This document shows positions 6,068 to 10,842 of a DNA stretch of 10,842 nt, piece after piece. Source of the stretch: HGM13006 sp964527315 (lineage in GTDB: Bacteria > Bacillota > Clostridia > Oscillospirales > Oscillospiraceae); contig CAZGOQ010000075.1 of NCBI GenBank assembly GCA_964527315.1, positions 1-10,842 of the forward strand, written 5' to 3'. Under the pieces are notes generated by a model. That model did no database searches. It had not been told where the DNA came from and worked only from the letters and a program-made list of their open reading frames with translations. Numbering within the stretch: the stretch's first letter is position 1; each line of letters begins with the position of its first letter. Position numbers and translations under genes: made by a program.

Positions 6068-7221
6068 CTGCTGTAGTGACCGATGTGAATTACCGCATGA
6101 CACTGTCGCTGGTGCGGGATCTTGCCGACAGGCATATCCATGTGGTCGCCTGTTATGCGGGCGATTATTTGCCCTTTCCGGCAAAATCAAAGGCTGTGGA
6201 TAAAGCCGTGCGTTTGCCTGACGGCAGAACAGACCCCGACGCATTTCTAAATGCCCTCTTTGAGACCTGCAAACAGCTTTGCCGGGATGATGGTGAACGG
6301 CCTGCGCTGATCCCTGCCGGAACCAGAACCATAGAATTGCTCTGCCCAAAGGCTGTCCAGAAACGGTTTTCGGCGGTTTGCGGTTTAGCTCTTGCAAGTG
6401 AAGAGAGCCTTGAAATAGCAAATAACAAAGCAAAGCTGATGGAGCTGTGCGAAAAGCTGGGCATAGATTGCCCCAAAACAGAGCATCCGACCTGTCGGGA
6501 GGATTTTGAGGGGTATGCGTACCCCCTGATTGTGAAGCCGGTTTGCGGCGAAAAGCAGGGGCTTAAAGCGGGTGAGCGGTATGTCATCGCTCATGATCCC
6601 AAAACGGCCGCCGACGCCTGGATGCATTTTGGCGAGCTTTGCGGGGAAACGGTGGTACAGGCGTACCTTTGTGGGAAGGAGTGCTGTTTTTCAGCAATCA
6701 CAAAAGACGGGAAAATATTGACAACAACCAGCGAAACGGCAATCAGAATGCTGCCGATCAGCGGAGGTCCGGGAACCTTTTACTACACGGGTACAGGAGA
6801 AATCTATCGGCCGATTGCTGAGAAGTTGGTTCGGGAACTGAATTTCAGCGGAATTATTATGTTTCAGTTTATTCTCACGCTTGACGGAAAACCGCATCTG
6901 ATGGAGATAAACCCGAGAGTATGGGGGTATTATCCCATTGTCCGTGAGGCGAAGTCATCGTTCACCTACGACTGGTTCGCCGTCTCAATGGGGCTCCGAC
7001 CCCTACAGAAGAATGCGGAGCCGGGTGTGTATCAATATTTTCTTCCGTCTGACGCCCAACGTGCATTGCAGGTATTGCGAACTGGTAAGGTACTTGAGGC
7101 CGTCAAGCATATCGGCACATGGCTTCGACCGAGAAATCATGAGGCGCTCTTCGAGTGGTCAGATCTGCATGCATCCCTGGGATACCTTTTCTACTATCTA
7201 AAGCGGAGCACGGAAGCATGA
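6064..7221 (+). CDS. ATP-grasp family carboxylate-amine/thiol ligase-like protein
   Basis: This 385-residue protein has an N-terminal Rossmann-like region (VVTDVNYRMTLSLVRDLADR, then a loop at about 83-92) and an ATP-grasp fold of the carbamoyl-phosphate-synthetase type. Visible parts are YPLIVKP (153-159, ATP lysine 158), VVQAYLCGKECCFSA (197-211), the SGGPG loop (233-237), and FQFILTLDGKPHLMEINPR (267-285), where Gln268, Glu281 and Asn283 match the metal-binding set. Such enzymes activate a carboxylate as acyl phosphate and join it to an amine, thiol or other nucleophile in the cytoplasm. The partner substrates cannot be read from the sequence. The C-terminal 80 residues have no recognised fold. 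Its ATG overlaps the deacetylase stop (ATGA 6064-6067), so the two are translationally coupled. A similar ATGA at its own end opens a short stub. Confidence 0.82.
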   Translation: MTAVVTDVNYRMTLSLVRDLADRHIHVVACYAGDYLPFPAKSKAVDKAVRLPDGRTDPDAFLNALFETCKQLCRDDGERPALIPAGTRTIELLCPKAVQKRFSAVCGLALASEESLEIANNKAKLMELCEKLGIDCPKTEHPTCREDFEGYAYPLIVKPVCGEKQGLKAGERYVIAHDPKTAADAWMHFGELCGETVVQAYLCGKECCFSAITKDGKILTTTSETAIRMLPISGGPGTFYYTGTGEIYRPIAEKLVRELNFSGIIMFQFILTLDGKPHLMEINPRVWGYYPIVREAKSSFTYDWFAVSMGLRPLQKNAEPGVYQYFLPSDAQRALQVLRTGKVLEAVKHIGTWLRPRNHEALFEWSDLHASLGYLFYYLKRSTEA

Positions 7222-7259
7222 AGGAGCAGAATATCCCTTCACGCTCTGGACAGACATAG
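7218..7259 (+). pseudogene. 13-codon stub, possible remains of a third operon gene
   Basis: ATG 7218 overlaps the ATP-grasp stop by ATGA, as the ATP-grasp gene does with the deacetylase, but the frame (MKEQNIPSRSGQT) stops at TAG 7257. One base away, a frame stays open from before 7208 well past the terminator, passing through the reading EYPFTLWTDIAEKRREQT. A single-base shift near 7224 would therefore give a longer product. I recognise neither peptide. It may be a disrupted third gene or chance. Confidence 0.25.
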
Positions 7260-7348
7260 CAGAAAAAAGACGCGAACAAACGCCGGACGCAAGGTCAAAA
7301 TCTCTCATATCCATCCCCCTGAGCTTAAACGTTTATGAATACAAGTTT

Positions 7349-7390
7349 AAATGCAGACAGCTACATCACAACGTAGACTGTCTGCATTTT
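7349..7390. terminator. Bidirectional intrinsic terminator between convergent genes
   Basis: AAATGCAGACAGCTAC (7349-7364) pairs with GTAG-A-CTGTCTGCATTT (7373-7389) over 16 pairs with one bulged A. TTTT ends the right arm and TTTAAA precedes the left arm, giving weak T-runs on both strands. It sits between the ATP-grasp gene on plus and the SDR gene on minus and would end both transcripts. Confidence 0.85.
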
Positions 7391-7432
7391 CAAATTAATT
7401 ATTATACGATGTTGTCTGAGGCAGTCAACCTT

Positions 7433-8191
7433 TTAACGCATCATCAAGGTGCCGCCGTCGATACAAATTACCTGACCTGTCAGATAATGGGCATCTTCGC
7501 TTGCGAGGAACGCCATAATTGGCGCAAAATCCTTTTGACTGTCACCAAGTTTCCCTCCCAGAGGAATAGCAGTCGCCATATAAGCGTCGTGTGCCTTTAA
7601 CTGCTCCGGGGTCATGGCTGCACGAGTTTTGTCGTACATGGGGGTCCAGATTGTTGGCGCAATCATATTAACGCGAATGTTGTATTTTGCCCATTCCATT
7701 GCGACAGAGCGCGTCCATGCAGTGACAGCTCCTTTGCTGGCAGCATAGGCCGCTTTTCCATTATAGCCCTGGATTCCGCCTGCGCTGGTGAAATTGATGA
7801 TATGACCGCCATTCTCCTTCATATAGGGAAATACGGAGGTATTGGTCAGATACGTTCCGGTCGCATTCGTTTCCATCACAGACGTCCATGTTTCTTCCGT
7901 AATATCCTCTGCCGGTCCGCCCGGAGCAATTCCCGCCGCATGAATGAAAACATCTACGCCGCCCAGGATATCAACAGACTTTTTCATTGCTTCGTCGACC
8001 TTTGCCTTGCTGGTCACTTCAGTTCGAACAAAAGTAGCTCCGGTTTCCTTTGTCAAGCGATCCGCAGCCACGGTGTTTCTTCCCCAAAAGACCACATTTG
8101 CCCCTAATGTAGGGAATGCTTTTACCAAAGCCTCACCCATTCCGCTGGTGCCGCCAGTAATAATAATTTTTCTTCCCGTTAAATCCATCAT
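7433..8191 (-). CDS. Short-chain dehydrogenase/reductase (SDR)
   Basis: This 252-residue protein is a classical SDR of normal length. TGGTSGMG (12-19) is the NAD(P) glycine motif, HAAG (84-87) corresponds to NAAG, and the active site is Asn109, Ser136 and Tyr149-x3-Lys153 (YAASK). The C-terminal QVICIDGGT is the usual family ending. It is predicted to oxidise an alcohol or reduce a ketone with NAD(H) or NADP(H) in the cytoplasm; sugar dehydrogenases and 3-oxoacyl reductases share this pattern, so the substrate is not fixed. A longer in-frame start at 8212 exists, but the ribosome site AGGAGGT (8206-8200) would then lie inside the gene, so the start is ATG 8191. A LysR gene lies 186 bases upstream on the same strand and is the likely regulator. 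Confidence 0.9.
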   Translation of the reverse strand: MMDLTGRKIIITGGTSGMGEALVKAFPTLGANVVFWGRNTVAADRLTKETGATFVRTEVTSKAKVDEAMKKSVDILGGVDVFIHAAGIAPGGPAEDITEETWTSVMETNATGTYLTNTSVFPYMKENGGHIINFTSAGGIQGYNGKAAYAASKGAVTAWTRSVAMEWAKYNIRVNMIAPTIWTPMYDKTRAAMTPEQLKAHDAYMATAIPLGGKLGDSQKDFAPIMAFLASEDAHYLTGQVICIDGGTLMMR

Positions 8192-8199
8192 GGTCTTAT

Positions 8200-8206
8200 A
8201 CCTCCT
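8200..8206 (-). promoter_or_regulatory. Ribosome site that sets the SDR start
   Basis: AGGAGGT on the minus strand precedes ATG 8191 by eight bases. It lies inside the longer frame that starts at 8212 and so rules that start out. Confidence 0.8.
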
Positions 8207-8247
8207 ATTCATAAAAATCCAATAGTATGCAGTCTGACTCCAAGACT

Positions 8248-8256
8248 ATTGTAGCA
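8248..8256 (-). promoter_or_regulatory. Extended -10 promoter for the SDR gene
   Basis: On the minus strand TGC-TACAAT forms an extended -10 (TG-N then TACAAT, 8253-8248). Transcription would start near 8241, about 50 bases before the SDR start. There is no good -35 at 17 bases, which suits an activator-dependent promoter. Inverted repeats CAATAGT (8220-8226) and ACTATTG (8245-8251) lie across the start site. Confidence 0.5.
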
Positions 8257-8295
8257 ACTATCTTTTAACTATATCTGATCTTGGATAAATAATCG

Positions 8296-8324
8296 TGAAC
8301 TTTCCATGAACTTTATGTGAAATT
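8296..8324. promoter_or_regulatory. Three direct repeats at 11-base spacing
   Basis: TGAACTT (8296), TGAACTT (8307) and TGAAATT (8318) recur at exactly one helical turn, each a 7-base unit plus 4 bases. They lie about 55-83 bases upstream of the predicted SDR transcription start. Such tandem layout is typical of PhoB/OmpR-type response-regulator boxes; a LysR operator would usually be an interrupted dyad. Confidence 0.5.
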
Positions 8325-8377
8325 CCGGATTGTTCGCTTACAACTGAAACCTGAACCTCAATCTGCTTCCAAATGTA

Positions 8378-9268
8378 TTAAAGAGAATGGCAGGGAAAAG
8401 ACCTTTTGGTGAGTTTGAGAAATGATGCCAAAGTATCGCCCCGGTTCATTTCATTATAAAACAGACCAAAGGTCAGATCTGGAGCCTGTTCCAGCCGATA
8501 TACGCTCAAATCAGCGCAATTGTGTGCGTAGATCTCCGGGATGATCGCAAGGCCATATCCGGCCCGCGCCAAAGTTAAGGCGCCTGCAACAGTGTCGGAA
8601 AAATGAATATTGTTTCGGTTTCGATTTCCGGTCAGTTCTGCTCGCAGTCCCAACGCTTCGGATGACAAGAAAATAGGATCATGAAGAATAACAGACTGCT
8701 GTGCCAGCTGCTCAGCGGAGATTGCATGGCTTTTTTTCTCAGAAAAGATAGGTTGTCCCACGCAGACAATGCTCGATTTACACAGTGGAACAAAGGTCAT
8801 ATGTTCACGGTTCGACGTGACCTCCTGAAAGTTGAATACCACATGTACAGAATCATTATCCAGCATGTGGAACAGTCTTTCATGTGCCGCAACATGCAGC
8901 TTGGGATGCAAGTTTGGATGCAGGGTCAACAGTTCAGCAAGAATTGGCTCCAGATTCGCAAACAGCGTGTGACTGCCAGTTCCAATGGACAACATCTCAG
9001 GCGTCCGACTTTCCGGATTTCTAAAGCGCAGGATTGCCTGTTGTTCCGTCTCCACGATTTTTCTTGCATAAGAAGTGAATTCTATCCCTTCCAGCGTCAA
9101 TTCCACCATGCGGGTGGAGCGGTGGAACAGCTTTGTGTTCAATTCTTTTTCAAGAGCCTGTATCTGATGCGTGATAGCAGGCTGAGAAACGTTCATTTGT
9201 TCTGCAGCACGTGCAAAACTCAGGGAATCGGACACAGCCAGGAAACACTGGAGTTGCACTGTGTTCAT
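8378..9268 (-). CDS. LysR family transcriptional regulator
   Basis: This 296-residue protein has standard LTTR length. The N-terminal winged HTH at about 1-60 shows FLAVSDSLSFARAAEQMNVS, then QPAITHQIQALEKELNTKLF with HRSTR and LTLEG, all family hallmarks. A linker helix (about 60-85) and a periplasmic-binding-protein-like effector domain (about 90-290) follow, including a GYGLAIIPE motif near the end. LTTRs bind DNA as tetramers and usually activate an adjacent or divergent gene when a small metabolite binds. Here the nearest candidates are the SDR gene downstream on the same strand and its own promoter. The start ATG is preceded by AAAGGGTG. The effector cannot be read from the sequence. 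Confidence 0.92.
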   Translation of the reverse strand: MNTVQLQCFLAVSDSLSFARAAEQMNVSQPAITHQIQALEKELNTKLFHRSTRMVELTLEGIEFTSYARKIVETEQQAILRFRNPESRTPEMLSIGTGSHTLFANLEPILAELLTLHPNLHPKLHVAAHERLFHMLDNDSVHVVFNFQEVTSNREHMTFVPLCKSSIVCVGQPIFSEKKSHAISAEQLAQQSVILHDPIFLSSEALGLRAELTGNRNRNNIHFSDTVAGALTLARAGYGLAIIPEIYAHNCADLSVYRLEQAPDLTFGLFYNEMNRGDTLASFLKLTKRSFPCHSL

Positions 9269-9296
9269 AATGTCACCCTTTCATCGAAGTTATGCG

Positions 9297-9334
9297 TCTT
9301 TGCTAATTATAACAAAGAAACCGGGCCAGAACAA
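9297..9334 (-). promoter_or_regulatory. lysR promoter with inverted repeat around the -10
   Basis: On the minus strand TTGTTC (9334-9329) and TATAAT (9311-9306) are 17 bases apart, and transcription would start about 30 bases before the LysR start codon. TCTTTG (9297-9302) and CAAAGA (9313-9318) form an inverted repeat with a 10-base gap that encloses the -10, a natural place for autorepression. Confidence 0.5.
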
Positions 9335-9344
9335 GTCAGCGCTC

Positions 9345-9389
9345 AATTTAATAAATAAAATTTATTTTAAATAATAAATTTGATATAAT
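9345..9389 (+). promoter_or_regulatory. A+T-only tract and extended -10 (upstream heat-shock promoter)
   Basis: Bases 9345-9381 contain only A and T, and include AAATAAA-A-TTTATTT (9353-9367). They lead into TGA-TATAAT, an extended -10 (9381-9389). The -35 region is not consensus. The tract could act as an UP element. Transcription from here would start inside the CIRCE operator. Confidence 0.5.
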
Positions 9390-9392
9390 AAT

Positions 9393-9419
9393 TTAGCACT
9401 CTCCTATTGAAAGTGCTAA
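9393..9419. promoter_or_regulatory. CIRCE operator (HrcA binding site)
   Basis: TTAGCACTC-N9-AAGTGCTAA matches the established CIRCE consensus TTAGCACTC-N9-GAGTGCTAA with a single change, at the first base of the right arm. HrcA repressor binds CIRCE and blocks chaperone-gene transcription until heat or misfolding removes it. The position in front of hsp20-groES-groEL fits this role. Confidence 0.95.
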
Positions 9420-9434
9420 AAATGGTGCTATAAT
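9407..9434 (+). promoter_or_regulatory. Main hsp20-groESL promoter, -35 inside CIRCE
   Basis: TTGAAA (9407-9412) and TATAAT (9429-9434) are 16 bases apart, with TGC (9426-9428) making an extended -10. The -35 overlaps the spacer and right arm of CIRCE, so bound HrcA would block polymerase directly. Transcription would start near 9441. Confidence 0.75.
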
Positions 9435-9482
9435 AAAAGCATAAATAAATATCGCCTATGGCGAACGAAAGGAGTTTTATCT

Positions 9483-9908
9483 ATGTCGATGTTGACAGAG
9501 TATGCACTCGCAAGAAGTATGTTTGAAGAACTTGCTGATTCCGCTTTTGGAAATCACATCAGCTCCGGACTGATGCGGACCGATATCCGTGAGACGGAGA
9601 GCCGCTATGAGGTTGCCGTTGATCTTGGCGGCATAAAAAAAGAGAACGTGTCCATTGAGCTGAAGAATGGCTACTTGGTGATTAGCGCCGTTTCCGAGGA
9701 TGAGTCAACCCCTGAAGGTGAAAAATACAACTATCTTCGCCGGGAACGCTTTATCGGTACCATGCAGAGAAGTTTCTATGTCGGCGAACAGGTACACCAG
9801 GAGGATATCCGGGCAAAGTACGAAAACGGCACGCTGTATTTGACCATTCAAAAAGTGTCTTCCGTACCTCAGGTTGAATCCAAAAACCTGATTGCAATTG
9901 ATGAGTGA
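9483..9908 (+). CDS. hsp20: Hsp20/alpha-crystallin small heat-shock protein
   Basis: This 141-residue ATP-independent chaperone holds unfolding proteins for refolding by ATP-dependent chaperones. The alpha-crystallin domain spans about 31-124: MRTDIRETESRYEVAVDLGG (31-50), the ERFIGTMQRSF segment (88-98) and the conserved AKYENGTLYLTI (111-122, the A-x3-NG-x-L motif). The C-terminal IAI (137-139) matches the IxI tail that joins dimers into larger oligomers. Length is normal. AAAGGAG (9468-9474) lies eight bases before ATG 9483. It is the first gene behind the CIRCE operator, with groES starting 36 bases after its stop, so it is probably co-transcribed with groESL under HrcA. Confidence 0.93.
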   Translation: MSMLTEYALARSMFEELADSAFGNHISSGLMRTDIRETESRYEVAVDLGGIKKENVSIELKNGYLVISAVSEDESTPEGEKYNYLRRERFIGTMQRSFYVGEQVHQEDIRAKYENGTLYLTIQKVSSVPQVESKNLIAIDE

Positions 9909-9944
9909 AAAAACAATTCAAAATCAGACAGGAGGTATTCACCC

Positions 9945-10217
9945 ATGACTATTAACCCTTTGGCCGATCGTGTGGTTGTTCAATACGCCAAGCCGGAAGA
10001 AAAAACACAGGGAGGTATTATCCTCACCGCATCCACACAGGAAAAGCCTCAGATTGCAACTGTGACAGCAGTCGGTCCGGGAAAAAAGGACGAGCCTATG
10101 TCCATAAAAGTTGGCGATCAGGTTTTGCTTGGAAAGTATTCGGGAACCGAGATCAAAGTCGGTGAGGAAGAATACACGATTGTCAGCGCAGGCGATATTC
10201 TGGCAATCGTAGAATAA
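9945..10217 (+). CDS. groES: Co-chaperonin GroES
   Basis: This 90-residue protein is the lid subunit of the GroEL folding chamber. NPLADRVVVQ (4-13) and the mobile loop at about 17-32 (KTQGGIILTASTQEKP), whose GII-Leu segment contacts GroEL, are clear. VGPGKK, KVGDQVLLGKYSGTEIK and the ending DILAIVE are typical. It is a few residues shorter than many GroES proteins because the segment after VGPG is short. AGGAGGT (9930-9936) lies eight bases before ATG. It lies between hsp20 and groEL in one operon. Confidence 0.96.
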   Translation: MTINPLADRVVVQYAKPEEKTQGGIILTASTQEKPQIATVTAVGPGKKDEPMSIKVGDQVLLGKYSGTEIKVGEEEYTIVSAGDILAIVE

Positions 10218-10238
10218 TTGCTGTAAGGAGATAATATA

Positions 10239-10842
10239 ATGTCTAAAATGATTATTCGAGATGAAGAATCACGTAGGTCTTTGGAGCGTGGTGTCGACGA
10301 ATTAGCTGACACCGTGAGGATTACCCTTGGTCCCAAAGGGCGCAATGTAGTTCTGGACAAAAAGAATGGTACGCCGCTGATTACCAATGACGGCGTAACC
10401 ATTGCAAAAGAAATTGAGTTGGACGACCCTTATGAAAACATGGGCGCTCAGATTGTCCGTGAAGTTTCCACGAAGACCAACGATGTTGCCGGTGACGGTA
10501 CGACCACCGCAACCCTTTTGGCTCAGTCCATGATCCATGAAGGCTTGAAGAATTTGGCCGCCGGCGCCAATCCCATGGTGATGAAAAAGGGCATGGCGAA
10601 AGCTGCGACTGCTGCTGTTGCCGAAATCAAGGAACAGTCGAAGGCCGTCAGCGGTTCTCATGATATTGCCCGCGTTGGCGCGGTTTCCTCTGGAGACGAT
10701 ACCATTGGCCGCCTGATTGCAGATGCCATGGAGAAGGTTACCGCTGACGGGGTCATTACCATTGAGGAATCCAAGACCTCTGAGACTTACAGTGAGGTTG
10801 TTGAGGGGATGCAGTTCGACAACGGCTATATTTCTCCTTACA
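10239..10842 (+). CDS. groEL: Chaperonin GroEL, N-terminal part (cut by the window end)
   Basis: The first 201 residues of the 60-kDa chaperonin are present and the frame is open to the window edge. DTVRITLGPKGRNVVLD (24-40), ITNDGVTIAKEIEL (48-61, with Asp51), NDVAGDGTTTATLLAQ (81-96, with the ATP Asp86) and VITIEESKT (172-180) are the equatorial and intermediate domain signatures. MQFDNGYISPY (191-201) is where the apical domain begins. TAAGGAG (10224-10230) lies eight bases before ATG, and groES ends 21 bases upstream. The first ten residues (MSKMIIRDEE) differ from the common MAK-x-I-x-F-x-E start, so this may be a diverged or second copy. Together with GroES it folds proteins in an ATP cycle. 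Confidence 0.95.
   Translation, partial: MSKMIIRDEESRRSLERGVDELADTVRITLGPKGRNVVLDKKNGTPLITNDGVTIAKEIELDDPYENMGAQIVREVSTKTNDVAGDGTTTATLLAQSMIHEGLKNLAAGANPMVMKKGMAKAATAAVAEIKEQSKAVSGSHDIARVGAVSSGDDTIGRLIADAMEKVTADGVITIEESKTSETYSEVVEGMQFDNGYISPY

Noticed and set aside
5942..6587. Two long minus-strand frames across the deacetylase/ATP-grasp junction
   Set aside because: Both are antisense to genes with clear motifs, and the peptides are low-complexity and unrecognised.
8192..8212. Longer N-terminus for the SDR protein
   Set aside because: The strong AGGAGGT ribosome site lies inside this extension and points to ATG 8191.
8296..8324. CRISPR or minisatellite reading of the 11-base repeats
   Set aside because: Units are seven bases with three copies and no spacers of CRISPR size; a regulatory reading fits better.
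8681..9358. 225-codon plus-strand frame
   Set aside because: It lies antisense over most of lysR, whose protein has full family motifs. The frame's peptide has no recognisable domain and no ribosome site.

Overview
The window looks like chromosome from an anaerobic Firmicute of the class Clostridia, probably a gut member. The support is a HrcA-type CIRCE operator in front of chaperone genes, strong AGGAGG ribosome sites, a TTG start, SLH-type repeats on a surface-enzyme-like protein, a MarR-MATE pair and an ISL3-type transposase relic. No family or species can be fixed from the sequence alone. No rRNA, tRNA or CRISPR array was seen.

Layout. Bases 1-61 hold the tail of an unidentified gene, followed by iolE (inosose dehydratase, inositol catabolism). 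Bases 974-1788 lack an intact gene. They hold a long imperfect hairpin, a frameshifted ISL3-type transposase fragment, a terminator-like hairpin, and a near-consensus promoter whose transcript would start in a perfect hairpin and then carry an 18-codon leader ORF. That promoter leads into a MarR regulator and a MATE efflux pump, seven bases apart. A TauE/SafE permease follows.

Bases 4784-7221 are a tightly coupled pair: a NodB-type deacetylase with C-terminal SLH-like repeats, and an ATP-grasp ligase. The two overlap by ATGA. A second ATGA at the end of the ligase opens a 13-codon stub that may be the remains of a third gene. A bidirectional hairpin terminator separates this operon from genes on the minus strand: a short-chain dehydrogenase/reductase and, upstream of it, a LysR-type regulator. 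Three direct repeats at exact 11-base spacing lie between these two.

The right end is a heat-shock operon reading rightward: hsp20, groES and groEL, the last cut by the window edge. It is controlled by a CIRCE operator that overlaps or adjoins two extended -10 promoters. Having a small heat-shock gene first in a HrcA-controlled groESL operon is the clearest unusual arrangement. The deacetylase/ATP-grasp pair is the best candidate for an uncharacterised pathway, because its deacetylase has surface-type repeats, no visible signal peptide and a changed catalytic motif.
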